In this document: piece by piece, positions 1 through 9,550 of the stretch | Layout: each line of letters starts with the position of its first letter | Position numbering within the stretch: the stretch's first letter is position 1 | Assembly: GCA_001552935.1 (NCBI GenBank) | Contig: KQ959713.1 | Location: forward strand, 98,130-162,129 | Length of the DNA: 64,000 nt | Direction: 5' to 3' | DNA from: Umbribacter vaginalis | GTDB lineage: Bacteria; Actinomycetota; Coriobacteriia; Coriobacteriales; Eggerthellaceae | The notes under the pieces: model-generated | The model's input: the letters and a program-made list of their open reading frames with translations, nothing else | What the model was told of the DNA's origin: nothing | Databases searched by the model: none | Made by a program: the position numbers and the translations under genes

Positions 1-396
1 TCCATTGCAACTGCTGCTTTAGGAATTGGACCTAAAGATTTGTTAGATGATTTAAAAACTATGGGATTTTTATTCGAAAATTTATGTGTTCGTGACTTAA
101 GAATTTATACGGACTATTTGGATGGAACTATTTATCACTATAGAGATAAGAATGACTTAGAATGTGATGCGGTTATTCATTTAAGAAATGGGTCTTATGG
201 TCTAGTTGAAATTAAGCTCGGTGGAGATAAGCTGATTGAGGAAGGTGCAAAGACGTTAAAGGATTTAGCATCTAAAATAGATACTGAAAACATGCCTAAA
301 CCTTCATTTATGGCAGTTTTATGTGCCAAGACGCCTTTTGCTTACAAAAGAAATGATGGTGTTTGCGTAATACCCATTACTACTCTAAGACCTTAA
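1..396 (+). CDS. Partial DUF4143-type ATPase, C-terminal end
   Basis: The frame is open from the first base of the window, so the true start lies outside. The visible 131 residues contain a GFLFENLCVRDL segment, then an ECDAVIHL and LVEIKLGG pattern. That is the PD-(D/E)XK-like core found in the C-terminal DUF4143 domain of AAA_14 ATPases. These proteins have an N-terminal P-loop ATPase half, which would be upstream of the window; their cellular role is not established. Codon use is strongly AT-rich (many TTA, AAA and GAT codons), unlike the GCG/CGC-rich genes that start at 730, which suggests recent transfer. I am fairly sure of the family, not of the function. Confidence 0.7.
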   Translation, partial: SIATAALGIGPKDLLDDLKTMGFLFENLCVRDLRIYTDYLDGTIYHYRDKNDLECDAVIHLRNGSYGLVEIKLGGDKLIEEGAKTLKDLASKIDTENMPKPSFMAVLCAKTPFAYKRNDGVCVIPITTLRP

Positions 397-729
397 TAGT
401 TTTATGTCCACACATACGAGACGACTGATCTTAAAAGAATCAATCGTATGAAGTGGATTTTCTTATTATAAGTGCAGTCAACAGAGAATCCATACCATAC
501 CAATTCTTTTCATTGCCATATTTGCTATAAGCGTTTATATCAGACGAGAAATCCCGTTCGTGCAATTTGTATTGCAATATGCGAGACACTAATGTACGGT
601 ATGCGTATAAGCTGATAAAAACACGGTTCTCATTTTTTTGTGGACTGACGTCATGTTAACGCGAACAGGCGCTTGTTTTTTGCAGGTTAACGCCAGACTG
701 ACGTGAACAGGGCGTTTGCTTTTGTGCCC
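397..729. other. Intergenic, AT-rich, with degenerate repeats
   Basis: No convincing gene. On the minus strand a stop-free stretch of about 70 codons runs from about 655 down to a TGA at 440-442. It has protein-like composition but no good start codon or ribosome site, so it may be a gene remnant; I do not recognise it. At the right end the words GACTGACGT (643-651 and 696-704), GTTAACGC (655-662 and 686-693) and GAACAGG (663-669 and 705-711) each occur twice in shuffled spacing, next to the 3' end of nanE. Confidence 0.4.
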
Positions 730-1413
730 CTAGCTTTGCATGCCGGCGCAAAACCATGACGTAAGCGACGTTGGATGCGTAATCGCAGTTCCCACAACCA
801 CGCTCCACGCCCCTGCTTCAAGCGCATCATTCGCATCGCGCGGCGTGTGCACGCGTCCTTCGCACACCACAGGAACGTGCGGAAACTCGGCAACTGCCTG
901 CTTTAACAGCGGCAAATCGGGGCCATCGCCAGCGCTGCACTCAATGGCAGCGCAGCCGTGCGAAAGCGTTGTAGACACCATGTCGCAGCCTGCATGAACG
1001 GCGCGACGCATATCATCAATCGTTGCGCAATCGGCCATAAGCAACACATCGCTTTGCGCACGAATGGCATCGATAGTTTCTTCAAACGTACGGCCATCAA
1101 GACGCTTACCATCCGTTGCATCAAGCGCAACAATGTCGGCACCACTTGCTGCACACGCAAGCGCATGGCGCACACTTGGCGTTATATACACGCCCTTGTG
1201 GCCTTCTTTCCAAAGTCCAATAACGGGAATCTCAACGCGACCTTTAATAGCAGCAATATCCGCAAGCCCTTGTGCTCGAATAGCGCTTGCTCCTCCCAGC
1301 TCACACGCGCGCGCCATCTGCGCCATCGTTTCTGGATGACGGAGCGGTTCACCAATATACGCCTGACAACTTACAATAAGCTTGCCTTTTAGATTTTCTA
1401 TCAGTGAATGCAT
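730..1413 (-). CDS. nanE: N-acetylmannosamine-6-phosphate 2-epimerase
   Basis: This enzyme converts ManNAc-6-phosphate to GlcNAc-6-phosphate in sialic acid catabolism, in the cytoplasm. The 227-residue protein has the usual NanE length and (beta/alpha)8 pattern. It opens LKGKLIVSCQA, then has a GGASAIRAQG segment, VIGLWKEGHKGVYITPS, an ALDATDGKR strand, DCATIDD, and a closing phosphate-binding strand EGRVHTPRDA plus VVVGTAITHP. The start has AAAGG upstream of the ATG. It is the last gene of the minus-strand set nanA-nanK-nanE, 30 nt after nanK, which fits sequential use of the lyase, kinase and epimerase. No transporter or GlcNAc-6-P deacetylase is visible in the window. Confidence 0.93.
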   Translation of the reverse strand: MHSLIENLKGKLIVSCQAYIGEPLRHPETMAQMARACELGGASAIRAQGLADIAAIKGRVEIPVIGLWKEGHKGVYITPSVRHALACAASGADIVALDATDGKRLDGRTFEETIDAIRAQSDVLLMADCATIDDMRRAVHAGCDMVSTTLSHGCAAIECSAGDGPDLPLLKQAVAEFPHVPVVCEGRVHTPRDANDALEAGAWSVVVGTAITHPTSLTSWFCAGMQS

Positions 1414-1443
1414 ATGAAGCCTTTCTTATACGTGCAGTCTTTC

Positions 1444-2580
1444 TTATACGTGCTGGTCAAGCGAACACAACAGACTATCGCGCGCATACTCTGCCGCACC
1501 CAAAAGAGGTGCATTGTTTTCAAGCGATCCAAACAACAGTTTTGTGGAACGCAAAGGCGGCATTACTTGTTCGGTAAACCCCTGTTCAAGAGCTTGTTTC
1601 CACAAATCGCCTGCGCGCACAACCGACCCTGAAATCACAACAGCTTCAGGATCAAACAAGTTGCACCACGAACCAATCGCCTGGCCAAGCGCATTGCCGC
1701 AAAAACGCAACACGTCTTGCGCGTGAGGTTCACCGTGCGCAGCCCGCTTTGAAATTTCTGCGCCCATGCACGTTTCGTCGAGGGGGTCGCCAATTTGTTT
1801 TCCCTGATAGCGAGCACAAATTGCTGTGCCCGACGTAACGGACTCGGCGTGCCCTACTCCCCCGCACGAGCACACGGTTTGCGCTGCTAGATGATGCAGA
1901 GAATGGCCCAGGTGACCTGCCGCTCCGTGCGCACCTGTGACGATGTGTCCATCCACAATATACGCGCCGCCAAGACCTGTGCCAATAGCAACCATAAGCG
2001 CGCTTGAAAAACCTTGCGCGCAACCAAATCGCACTTCGCCTAACGCGTGCGCATGAACATCGCCCAGTGAAACACACGGAATGCCATGCGTATGTTGCAT
2101 ACGCTGCGCAAGCTGAATACCCGTCCAACCAGGCATAAGATTGTTCGCATACGCAATGCTCCCGTCGCTTGGATTAACCACTCCAGCGGCAGAAACGCCT
2201 ATCGCGTGCGGATGCAGTTTCGTTTGCGCCATAAGCTCGCTTACTAAGCCACAAGCGCGCGTAAACACGTGTTCGCCACCGTGATGCGCTTGTGTTGGAA
2301 TAGACAGATAGTTCACAACGCGTGGCGTTACATGTGGTTTTACGCGTGGAACCGCAGGTGAAACTCCCTGTTCAGAAGCCTGATCACAGCCCTGTTCAGT
2401 GTCGTAACACACAAGCGCACCGGCAATTTTCGTGCCGCCAATGTCAAGCGCCGCAACAATCCAAGAGCTGTTCGGGCTGTCTGCGCTGCCTGCGTTGCAA
2501 GCTGCAGACACATGGCAGGCATGACTCGTGCCGCTCTCGTTGCGCTTGCAGCTCTGGTTGCTTGTATCCACCTGCGTCAT
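1444..2580 (-). CDS. nanK: ROK-family kinase, probable N-acetylmannosamine kinase
   Basis: A 378-residue ROK sugar kinase, expected to phosphorylate ManNAc with ATP between NanA and NanE. The ATP-binding strand ALDIGGTKIAGALV starts near residue 44. A second glycine-rich loop, VAIGTGLGGAYIVDG, carries the ROK signature. The zinc-site motif reads C-S-C-G-G-V-G-H-A-E; the last cysteine of the common CxCGxxGC pattern is His, a replacement also known in actinobacterial ROK proteins. The first 40 residues are a Ser/Asn/Cys-rich extension without family counterpart, yet the ATG at 2580 has a good GGAAGGT site six bases upstream, so I keep it. Substrate is inferred from the neighbours; a glucokinase role cannot be excluded. 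Confidence 0.85.
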   Translation of the reverse strand: MTQVDTSNQSCKRNESGTSHACHVSAACNAGSADSPNSSWIVAALDIGGTKIAGALVCYDTEQGCDQASEQGVSPAVPRVKPHVTPRVVNYLSIPTQAHHGGEHVFTRACGLVSELMAQTKLHPHAIGVSAAGVVNPSDGSIAYANNLMPGWTGIQLAQRMQHTHGIPCVSLGDVHAHALGEVRFGCAQGFSSALMVAIGTGLGGAYIVDGHIVTGAHGAAGHLGHSLHHLAAQTVCSCGGVGHAESVTSGTAICARYQGKQIGDPLDETCMGAEISKRAAHGEPHAQDVLRFCGNALGQAIGSWCNLFDPEAVVISGSVVRAGDLWKQALEQGFTEQVMPPLRSTKLLFGSLENNAPLLGAAEYARDSLLCSLDQHV

Positions 2581-2615
2581 GCTGTACCTTCCACGCGCAA
2601 TGCTTAATTTACCTG

Positions 2616-3563
2616 CTATTTTGTTTTAATCGGCGCATCTGCGTCCATAAGACCGTTTTCTTTGAGAATTGCTACAATCGTCTCGACGTCTTTGCCTTCA
2701 AGCGCCTGAACAGGCTCGCGCATCTGGTTCGTGTTGAACACGCCCATTTGCCACAGCGCTGTTTTGAACGCGCCAACGCCCGCGCCAAAACCAACCGTTG
2801 CGTTCACGCGACGCGTAATGAACATAAGACGCGCCAGCTTATCTTGAATGCGACGCACGGTTTCCCAATCGCCCGCCTGATAGGCTTTCCACTGCGCAAC
2901 ATAACTGTCCGGATCTAAGTTCGCAAGGCCCGGCACTGAACCATCAGCGCCGCTTAAATACGCGCCGTCAACAACAACCTCGTGACCAGTGAATAGTTGC
3001 AGCGGGTGACCTGCGTCTTCGTTTTCAAGACACAACCAACGAAATGCCACATCGTCGCCCGAAGAATCTTTTACGCCTTGCAAAACACCATCTTGGCCCA
3101 GCTTAACAAGCATATCGGGATCAAGCTTCGTGTGAACGCACACTGGCAAATCGTACGCGAACAAAGGAAGCGACGTGTTCTCGCGAATAACACGAAAATG
3201 CTGTTCAACTTCGCGCGGACCACCAAGCGCATAGAAAGGCGCTGTTGCTACCAAGCCATCAACTCCGTAGCCTTCCGCACGTTTCGCCTGGTCAATTACG
3301 CGCAAGGTTTCCATATCGATAATGCCAGCCAGCACAGGAACACGCTTATTGACAATGGCAACCGCTTCTTGCAGCACGTGATAGCGCTGCGCATCGGTTA
3401 AAAATGCCACTTCGCCGCTTGATCCTAGAAAGAACAAGCCGTCAACGCCAGCATTGATCATACGATTGATTGAGCGCTCGAATGCCATAAGGTCGATTTG
3501 GCGATTTGCATCGAGAGGAATAACGACAGGTGGAATTACTCCATGAAATTTAGATTCAGACAT
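2616..3563 (-). CDS. nanA: N-acetylneuraminate lyase / DHDPS-family aldolase
   Basis: Class I aldolase of the DHDPS/NAL family, 315 residues. The GSSGE substrate-carboxylate motif lies near residue 47, the catalytic Tyr is in LFAYDLP, and the Schiff-base Lys is in GVKDSSGD. Expected reaction: reversible cleavage of N-acetylneuraminate to ManNAc and pyruvate. The family alone does not settle the substrate, because dihydrodipicolinate synthase and other keto-acid aldolases share these residues. The assignment rests on being first in a three-gene operon with ROK kinase and NanE. Start has AAAGGAAG seven bases upstream. If the gene is not nanA, another pyruvate-dependent aldolase is most likely. 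Confidence 0.8.
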   Translation of the reverse strand: MSESKFHGVIPPVVIPLDANRQIDLMAFERSINRMINAGVDGLFFLGSSGEVAFLTDAQRYHVLQEAVAIVNKRVPVLAGIIDMETLRVIDQAKRAEGYGVDGLVATAPFYALGGPREVEQHFRVIRENTSLPLFAYDLPVCVHTKLDPDMLVKLGQDGVLQGVKDSSGDDVAFRWLCLENEDAGHPLQLFTGHEVVVDGAYLSGADGSVPGLANLDPDSYVAQWKAYQAGDWETVRRIQDKLARLMFITRRVNATVGFGAGVGAFKTALWQMGVFNTNQMREPVQALEGKDVETIVAILKENGLMDADAPIKTK

Positions 3564-3928
3564 CTTTACTTCCTTTGTTTACCTTATTGGTTAGGTAGGT
3601 TTTGCGCCGCCGTGCGCGTGAAGGCGCGCGGACACATACGGTTTCATTACACCACAACTTTTACAACAAAGCAGTACGCATACCGTGCTTTCTTGGCGAC
3701 TGTATACAAATAACACATCCACTGCCTGCACTGCACCGATGTTGTAAACTGCTACGATACCTGCGTGGAACGTAATATAAGCTGGTCGGAAGTGGTATAG
3801 TTCTACGTGAATTCTTTTCGGCAGTATGAGCCTGCGAGATATGAACCGCTACAAAGCGTGCCACCCACGAAATCCGCTCTCGACAAGATCTGTTCCCGAC
3901 AAAGCGCGTATCCAACAAGCTACGTTCC
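3564..3928. other. Intergenic between nanA and mfd
   Basis: Both flanking genes are on the minus strand. The segment must hold the nan operon promoter and may hold the mfd end signal, but I find no convincing -35/-10 pair and no strong hairpin with a T run. No coding frame has a ribosome site or recognisable protein. Confidence 0.4.
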
Positions 3929-6900
3929 CTACGCGGACGGCTCGCACAACACGCGCATGAAGGTTTCGACCGTAAACACCAGTTTATCAGCTGACATATC
4001 ATCTTCCGCAGCGCCGTTGAGCGTAAAATACCGCAAAGGCAAGCGCAATTTCGACCCTACAACACGCCCGCGTGCACGGCGAATGTCTGCCATAAGCGGC
4101 GCAGGTACGCGCACAGGATCAACGATAAGCAAACCCTCGCTCACGATAACGCTTTTGATATTCGCGTCATTCGCCAGCACTTTTATGCGCGCACGCGCGA
4201 ACAATGCACGCGCTTCATCAGGTATATCGGGGTGTTTGCACGCAAGCTCGTGCGACAGCTTGTCGATAAACTCAAGCGTAGGCGCGCACGCCAAGCGCCT
4301 GTACCACATTACGCGCTCGTCGATATCGGGAATATATTCCTCGCTTAAGAGCGCACTACCAGGTATATTAACGGTTACATCCATCACACCATCTGCACCA
4401 GCAGCAGTCGCGCCAATGCCCTCACCATCAGCGCCCACACCATCTGCACGCTGCCCAGCATCTTCCCCTGCTTGCTGCGCACGCAAAGCCTCTTGCAGCA
4501 TTTGCGAGAACAAATCGAAGCCAACCTGCGATAAGTTGCCGCTCTGCTCGGCACCAAGAATGCTGCCGGCACCGCGAATTTCCAAATCGCGCATCGCAAT
4601 GCGCATGCCGCTTCCTAATTCTTGGAACTCTTTCAGCGCTGTTAAACGCGCAAGCGCTTCTTCAGTAAGCGGAACATGTTCGGGAAACATAAACAGCGCA
4701 TATGCCTGCTCGGTTGAGCGACCAACACGGCCTTTCAACTGATAAAGCTGCGATAAGCCCAGGCGTTGCGCGTCTTCGATGATAAGCGTGTTCGTGTGCG
4801 GATTGTCGATACCGCTTTCAATAATGGTTGTTGCAACCAACACATCAAGCTTACCTGCAGAAAACTCTTCCATAACCGCTTCAAGGCTGTCGCGATCCAT
4901 TTGCCCGTGCGCCACACCGACACGCGCTTCACCTGCGGCTTCATGCACGCGCGCCAATGCTTCATCGATAGAATGCACGCGGTTTGACACATAGTACACC
5001 TGCCCGCCACGGTTCAGCTCGCGCGCAATAGCCATCGACACCATATCGGGATCGTATTCGCCCACGTGCACGTCAACGGCACGCCTGTGGCTGGGCGGCG
5101 TTAAAATGAGGCTCATGTCGCGCACACCTGAAAGCGACATTTGCAAGGTGCGCGGAATGGGCGTTGCTGAAAGCGTAAGCACGTCGATATACGCACGTAA
5201 ATTCTTCATTTGTTCTTTATGTTGAACGCCAAAACGCTGCTCTTCATCGATGATGATAAGCCCTAAATCGTGCGGATTCACATCGCGCGAGAGCAGGCGG
5301 TGCGTGCCAACAAGCACTTCAATACTTCCATCCGCAAAGCCCTCAAGCGCACGTTTTTGCTGGGCTGGCGTGCGGAAACGCGACAACACTTCCACATGAA
5401 CGCCAAAGGGTTCAAAGCGCTCGCGGAAATTCGTGTAATGCTGCTGCGCTAAAATTGTTGTGGGGCACAGCACCATCACCTGCTTGTTGTCTTGCGTAGC
5501 CTTAAACGCTGCACGCAGCGCAACTTCCGTTTTGCCAAAACCAACATCGCCGCAGATAAGCCTATCCATGGGGCGCGCTGCTTGCATATCGGCTTTCACA
5601 TCGGCAATAGCCGACAGCTGATCGGGCGTTTCTTTATACGGGAACGCGTCTTCCATTTCTTTTTGCCACGGCGTATCGGCGCTGAACGCAAAACCCTGCA
5701 CCGCTTGCCGGCGCGTATACACATCCACCAAATCGAAGGCAAGCTTGCGCGTTGCGCGACGTGCCGCATTCATCGCGCGTGACCAATCTGACGAGTTCAG
5801 GCGCGTAAGGCGCGGCGCATTTCCCTCGGGGCCCACATAGCGCGTAACGCGATCGAGGCGCTCGACCGGCACAAAGAGCTGATCGCCCTCGGCATACTCA
5901 AGCTGCAGATAATCGCGCATGTCACCATCGTTTTCGCGCGTCACAATACCCTTGAAGTAGGCAATGCCGTGCGAGACGTGCACTACGTAGTCGCCCGGCT
6001 TAAACGGGAACGTAACTTTGGTAATATCGATACTTTGACGTGCGCGTTTAGCAGAATAACGCTGCGTGTCGGTAATGCTAATAAGCGCAAGCTTGGCTTT
6101 TGGAATAATCATGCCCAGTGGCAGCGGAGAGGTAACCAGGTTCACCACACTGCTGCGAAGCGCACGTTTCGCCCTTTCTTCACGTGCATGTTCATCTTGA
6201 ACGTTAGCTGCGTTTTCGTTTTGAGCAGGGGCGGTGGTTGTTTGCGTGGGTGCGTTTTCGTTTTGAGCACCACTTGCATGCTTGTCCTGAACATTGCTGG
6301 CAGGCTTGTCTTGAACATCGCTTGCAGGCTTGTTTTGCACATCACTTGTAGGCTTGTCTTGAACATCGGCTTCATAAATGGGAAGCTCATGGTCAACAAG
6401 CGCTAATTTCATATCGGCGCGCGCTCGATAATGCGGAATTGAAAACACAATCTTTGTGCCAGCATCAAGCAAGGTGTGCAAACGTGCGAACAGCTTTTCC
6501 GGATCGCCTGCCACATCGGGGCGCAAAATGCGCAGTTCATCGTCAAGATGCGCATGCGCACGCATAAGCGACATATACGTTGCGCGCACACCTTTCCCAA
6601 ACGACACCTGCTGTGGAGTGCGCGCAAAACATGAAACAGGCAACTGACTACCTGCTACCAATGCCTGAGCAGCCTCAAACGCACGCGACGCATCGTCAAA
6701 CAATGCACGCGGCTCAATAAGCGTGGTAAGACACAAGCGTGTTGCGTAATCGCCCAAGGTAGCTGGGGTATCGTAGGCAAACGAAAGCAGCTTGTCTTCG
6801 CCGGGAACAGGAATACCACTCTCGAGCGCTTCAAGGGCGCGGCGCAGTTCCTGGTTAGTGCGAGCTGGGCGTTTAAGCGCATGCATAAGCGGCGTGCGCG

Positions 6901-7606
6901 AAGCGGTGTTCTGCGCAAGAAAACGTACCGGGTAGATTTCAACCGACTGCAACTGATTGATTGTTTGCCCTGTTGAAGGAACAATTTTGCGAATTTCTTC
7001 CAGCGTGTCGCCAAAAAAATCAAGCTGAACAGGATAGTCAAGCTGCCCTGGAAACACATCGATAATGCCGCCCGCTTGCGAAAAGCTACCCGGCTCATCG
7101 GCGTGAGGCGCACGCTTATACCCCATGTCAAGAAGCATTTCTAGAAAATGCTCGAGGCTGTCAAGCGTCTGATTGGACGACAGCACAACAGGCGTTGCGC
7201 GCTTCGATTCGCAAGACGGAAGCAAACGCACCAGCGACTGTGCACTTGCAACCACGATGCAGGGAGCATTCGATGCAAGCAGATGCGCAGCTTGCAGTTG
7301 TCGCGCGCACACCGATGCAGAAGCCGCCTGGTCAGAGAAGGGATTATCGCGGCGCTGCGGGAAATGAAACACGCGCTGGGTACCTATATACGACGCCAAG
7401 CTGCGCGTGAACGTGTACGCATTCTCTTCACCTGCAACAATAACAAGGCTTGGTTGAGGCTTGTACACAAAACGGCTTGCCACCATAAAAGGGCGCGCTG
7501 ATGAGGCAATTCCCAAACTGGCGTCGGTTTGTGCGTCAAGCTTTTCCCAGAAATGCTGAACGCAGCCCGACTTCACAAGCGAAAAAACCAGAGCATCAAT
7601 GAGCAT
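3929..7606 (-). CDS. mfd: Transcription-repair coupling factor Mfd
   Basis: Mfd pushes stalled RNA polymerase off DNA lesions and recruits UvrA. The 1225-residue protein has an N-terminal UvrB-like part ([14 protein letters not shown]...), then a CarD-like RNA polymerase interaction domain around residues 537-600 ([17 protein letters not shown]). A RecG-like translocase follows, with Walker [10 protein letters not shown] near 685 and the DEEQ box ([10 protein letters not shown]) near 785. The reading frame stays open 68 codons upstream, but only the ATG at 7606 has a ribosome site (GGAG before TAACT) and family-like N-terminus. Residues about 413-475 are an unusual linker of tandem octapeptides of D-V-Q-D-K-P-A-S type, not found in ordinary Mfd. 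The length is slightly above the usual 1150-1180 because of that linker. Confidence 0.96.
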   Translation of the reverse strand: MLIDALVFSLVKSGCVQHFWEKLDAQTDASLGIASSARPFMVASRFVYKPQPSLVIVAGEENAYTFTRSLASYIGTQRVFHFPQRRDNPFSDQAASASVCARQLQAAHLLASNAPCIVVASAQSLVRLLPSCESKRATPVVLSSNQTLDSLEHFLEMLLDMGYKRAPHADEPGSFSQAGGIIDVFPGQLDYPVQLDFFGDTLEEIRKIVPSTGQTINQLQSVEIYPVRFLAQNTASRTPLMHALKRPARTNQELRRALEALESGIPVPGEDKLLSFAYDTPATLGDYATRLCLTTLIEPRALFDDASRAFEAAQALVAGSQLPVSCFARTPQQVSFGKGVRATYMSLMRAHAHLDDELRILRPDVAGDPEKLFARLHTLLDAGTKIVFSIPHYRARADMKLALVDHELPIYEADVQDKPTSDVQNKPASDVQDKPASNVQDKHASGAQNENAPTQTTTAPAQNENAANVQDEHAREERAKRALRSSVVNLVTSPLPLGMIIPKAKLALISITDTQRYSAKRARQSIDITKVTFPFKPGDYVVHVSHGIAYFKGIVTRENDGDMRDYLQLEYAEGDQLFVPVERLDRVTRYVGPEGNAPRLTRLNSSDWSRAMNAARRATRKLAFDLVDVYTRRQAVQGFAFSADTPWQKEMEDAFPYKETPDQLSAIADVKADMQAARPMDRLICGDVGFGKTEVALRAAFKATQDNKQVMVLCPTTILAQQHYTNFRERFEPFGVHVEVLSRFRTPAQQKRALEGFADGSIEVLVGTHRLLSRDVNPHDLGLIIIDEEQRFGVQHKEQMKNLRAYIDVLTLSATPIPRTLQMSLSGVRDMSLILTPPSHRRAVDVHVGEYDPDMVSMAIARELNRGGQVYYVSNRVHSIDEALARVHEAAGEARVGVAHGQMDRDSLEAVMEEFSAGKLDVLVATTIIESGIDNPHTNTLIIEDAQRLGLSQLYQLKGRVGRSTEQAYALFMFPEHVPLTEEALARLTALKEFQELGSGMRIAMRDLEIRGAGSILGAEQSGNLSQVGFDLFSQMLQEALRAQQAGEDAGQRADGVGADGEGIGATAAGADGVMDVTVNIPGSALLSEEYIPDIDERVMWYRRLACAPTLEFIDKLSHELACKHPDIPDEARALFARARIKVLANDANIKSVIVSEGLLIVDPVRVPAPLMADIRRARGRVVGSKLRLPLRYFTLNGAAEDDMSADKLVFTVETFMRVLCEPSA
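6180..6367 (-). repeat. 24-bp in-frame tandem repeats inside mfd
   Basis: Reading on the mfd strand, four near-identical 24-bp units encode D-V-Q-[DN]-K-[PH]-[ATS]-S octapeptides. They are followed by degenerate units rich in Q, N, E, A and T (Q-N-E-N-A-P occurs twice in related form). The tract joins the UvrB-like region to the RNA polymerase interaction domain. Unit length is a multiple of three, so gain or loss of copies would keep the frame. Likely grown by slippage. Confidence 0.85.
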
Positions 7607-7796
7607 AGTTACTCCTTTTACGGCAGTGCGACAGTGCGGCAATGCGGAAACGGCTGGCAGCGCGCGGGCGACAGTGCGGCGTGGTAGCAGAACGCACGCA
7701 GGCGCTGGTGACGTGGTAGCGGTACGGACGCAGGTGCTGGCGGCGTGGGGTGTAACACGGACGACGCGCGCGTCCCTGTCAGTTTCACGACAACGC
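7607..7796. repeat. GC-rich quasi-repetitive spacer
   Basis: Region upstream of mfd. The 13-mer GCGACAGTGCGGC occurs at 7628-7640 and 7668-7680, and variants of GACGCAGGTGCTGG follow. Frames through it are accidental (no ribosome sites, no homology). The same style of sequence recurs in many gaps of this window. Confidence 0.6.
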
Positions 7797-7822
7797 AAAA
7801 AAGCCCGCATACGCTGCGGGCA
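7797..7822 (-). terminator. Rho-independent terminator of tRNA-Sec
   Basis: On the minus strand, GCCCGCA and TGCGGGC pair around a short CGTA-type loop and are followed by TTTTTT. It lies ten bases beyond the CCA end of the tRNA, so it ends a monocistronic tRNA transcript. Confidence 0.85.
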
Positions 7823-7831
7823 AGCTGTTTA

Positions 7832-7929
7832 TGGCGGAGATGCGTGCGAATCGAACACACCCAAGACGTTCTGCGCGCCTCACAACGGCTTTGAAGGCCG
7901 CGGGCTCCACCAGGAAACCTTCCATCTCC
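7832..7929 (-). tRNA. selC: tRNA-Sec (anticodon UCA)
   Basis: The 98-nt RNA folds as selenocysteine tRNA. It has a long acceptor arm starting GGAGATG and ending CATCTCC-G-CCA, a six-pair D stem with a small loop, an anticodon loop CTTCAAA with UCA, an extra-long variable arm, and a T arm with TTCGATT. Length and arm sizes match bacterial SelC rather than any standard tRNA. Seven acceptor pairs are clean; the eighth position is a G opposite G, slightly off the usual eight pairs. It supplies the UGA-decoding tRNA used by SelA and SelB, whose genes are 13-16 kb away on the other strand. Confidence 0.95.
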
Positions 7930-7936
7930 GTGTGCT

Positions 7937-7965
7937 ATGATACCATGTTCGCACGCCGCAATAAG
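7937..7965 (-). promoter_or_regulatory. Probable promoter of tRNA-Sec
   Basis: On the minus strand the -10 hexamer TATCAT (7937-7942) is preceded by TGG, an extended -10. A weak -35 (TTATTG) lies 16 bases upstream. Transcription would begin almost exactly at the tRNA 5' end. Confidence 0.5.
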
Positions 7966-8166
7966 TAACAATACAGCCATACACAAGATGTTTACGAAAT
8001 AGGAGCACGCCATTTGTTTGGCAGATTCGGTATGAATTCCAAGCATCAAACGTCATGCTTGCGAACATGTGCTTGCATTCAACTTTGTAACATTTCTCAC
8101 AGGCGCGGCGTCTTCGTGATACAGTAGCGGAAAAGCTCCTACAAAACCGCGTAAAGGAATTCGTTC

Positions 8167-9060
8167 ATGATCGATTCGATTATTAGCGCTGCATTGACAT
8201 GTGCAGCATTTGTACCCGATATTGCACAATGCGCACCACTTACGTTCCTGATAATTTCGCTTATCGCGCGACCACTTGCTAAGCGCGCACTTCCCTTTTA
8301 TGTAGCGTGCGTTGTACTGGTAGTGATAGCGAACATCCCTGGCTTGCTTAACCTTGCAGCGCCGTTTTTCCCGCGCGCAACCATGGCAAGCATGAAAACA
8401 GCAAGCGCGTGGCTTAGCAACAACGTAGCGCTGGCAGCTCTTTTTAAGCTTACGACATCGGCATGTGTTGGTGTGTGGATTTACATCATCGTGATGTTTG
8501 TAGGCGTGTTGCCCAAAACGCCGTGGGTGAAAACAATGCTGCGCGCGCGTAGCGAGCTTTCGGTACTGGGCGGCATTATCATCTGCGCTCACTTGCTAAA
8601 AGTGCTGGCGTTTCCGTTCTTTTTCCTGAACCCAATGTTTCGCAACGTATGGGGCGTGCCGTCAGTCTACTTCATGTTTATTGCAACAGTACTTATTGGA
8701 ATAATACTTACTGTATGTTTTCTTGTACCTTGGATTACATCATTTCGCTGCGTTCGCCGACAAATGGACCCACAAAAATGGAAGCGGATACAAAAATTAG
8801 CATATCCGTTTATATTCTTGATGCTTGCTCAGGGTATATTTTTGGGGCTTGGGCACACGTTTTACGGCTGGCCATTCACACAAGCAGCAAGTGGCATGCG
8901 TATTTTAGGAACGCCCAGTGCCTTTTTACTTGATACAGCACGCTACGTTGCACAAACATGGATATACACGTGCCTGATGATTGCTTATGGCATTGCGCTG
9001 TATCACAAAAAGCGAGCGCGCGCGAAAAGCGTTACCGTGCACACACGGGACGCGCAATAA
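8167..9060 (+). CDS. Ferric-reductase-like integral membrane protein
   Basis: A 297-residue, strongly hydrophobic protein with about seven to eight predicted membrane segments. A segment ELSVLGGIIICAHLLKVLAF with a membrane-embedded His is followed by a basic loop, DPQKWKRIQKLAYPF. This resembles the haem-binding ferric reductase / MsrQ-like membrane domain, where a W-K-x-[LI]-H-[RK]-L-x-Y turn follows the second haem helix. Here the expected His of that turn is Gln (RIQKLAY), so the usual two-haem ligand set is incomplete as far as I can see. The gene stands alone; it overlaps the convergent thioesterase gene by 29 bases at their 3' ends. Function uncertain, family moderately sure. Confidence 0.6.
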   Translation: MIDSIISAALTCAAFVPDIAQCAPLTFLIISLIARPLAKRALPFYVACVVLVVIANIPGLLNLAAPFFPRATMASMKTASAWLSNNVALAALFKLTTSACVGVWIYIIVMFVGVLPKTPWVKTMLRARSELSVLGGIIICAHLLKVLAFPFFFLNPMFRNVWGVPSVYFMFIATVLIGIILTVCFLVPWITSFRCVRRQMDPQKWKRIQKLAYPFIFLMLAQGIFLGLGHTFYGWPFTQAASGMRILGTPSAFLLDTARYVAQTWIYTCLMIAYGIALYHKKRARAKSVTVHTRDAQ

Positions 9061-9403
9061 GTGTTACCTGCGAGCTTGACACTAAAACGTCTTCGTTATA
9101 AATAACAACATCCCAACGCTGTAAGGTTTTCCCTTGATGAAGAGGAGTAGCGGTAACGATTAGTTTACCATTTTGCACTGCGTGCAGGTGTTGCGTGGTA
9201 ATATTAACTCCGTTCGCAACATGCGTTGCGTCAAGCGAGCAATTTGCACCAAGAGAAGCAGCTGTTTCTGCTAGAAGAGCGCTTACTCCTCCATGCATGA
9301 TGCCATACGGTTGTTTGTGAATATCGCGAACTTCCATGCTAAGCACCACGCGTGAAGGCTTTACCTCTTCTATACAAATTCCAAAATTCTCAAGCAAATT
9401 CAT
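9032..9403 (-). CDS. menI: Hotdog thioesterase, likely DHNA-CoA hydrolase
   Basis: A 123-residue PaaI/YbgC-type hotdog thioesterase. The signature GIMHGGVSALLAETAASLGAN holds the catalytic Glu in LAE and the HGG turn typical of 1,4-dihydroxy-2-naphthoyl-CoA hydrolases and EntH/YbdB. The ATG at 9403 has GAGGT seven bases upstream; the longer frame to 9445 lacks a site. It lies divergently next to menB and menE, so release of DHNA from DHNA-CoA in menaquinone synthesis is the likely job. A general acyl-CoA thioesterase is the alternative. Its last 29 bases overlap the end of the convergent membrane-protein gene. Confidence 0.75.
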   Translation of the reverse strand: MNLLENFGICIEEVKPSRVVLSMEVRDIHKQPYGIMHGGVSALLAETAASLGANCSLDATHVANGVNITTQHLHAVQNGKLIVTATPLHQGKTLQRWDVVIYNEDVLVSSSQVTLIARPVCAR

Positions 9404-9550
9404 AGTATTACCTCGCTTTACGATACACGCGCGAACATTTTGCAATGAGCCTAGCGCACAATCACGGGCGCGTCGGTATGTTCGACAGTCTGTGCATCGT
9501 GCTTACCTATACGTAATTGTCAATATAGTTATAGTATAAAGGAAGCGTAG

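Noticed and set aside
2616..3563. Calling the aldolase dihydrodipicolinate synthase (dapA)
   Set aside because: The family residues fit both, but the operon with ManNAc kinase and NanE favours sialic acid lyase; kept as nanA with reduced confidence.
3807..4742. Long plus-strand frame opposite the 3' end of mfd
   Set aside because: Ser/Ala/Pro-rich shadow caused by the codon bias of mfd; no homology or start signal.
5969..6406. Plus-strand frame with V-L-N-I-A-C-R-L repeats
   Set aside because: It is the antisense image of the Mfd octapeptide repeat; no ribosome site.
7607..7810. 68-codon N-terminal extension of Mfd in the same frame
   Set aside because: No ribosome site at 7810, composition is filler-like, and the ATG at 7606 has GGAG upstream and the expected Mfd N-terminus.
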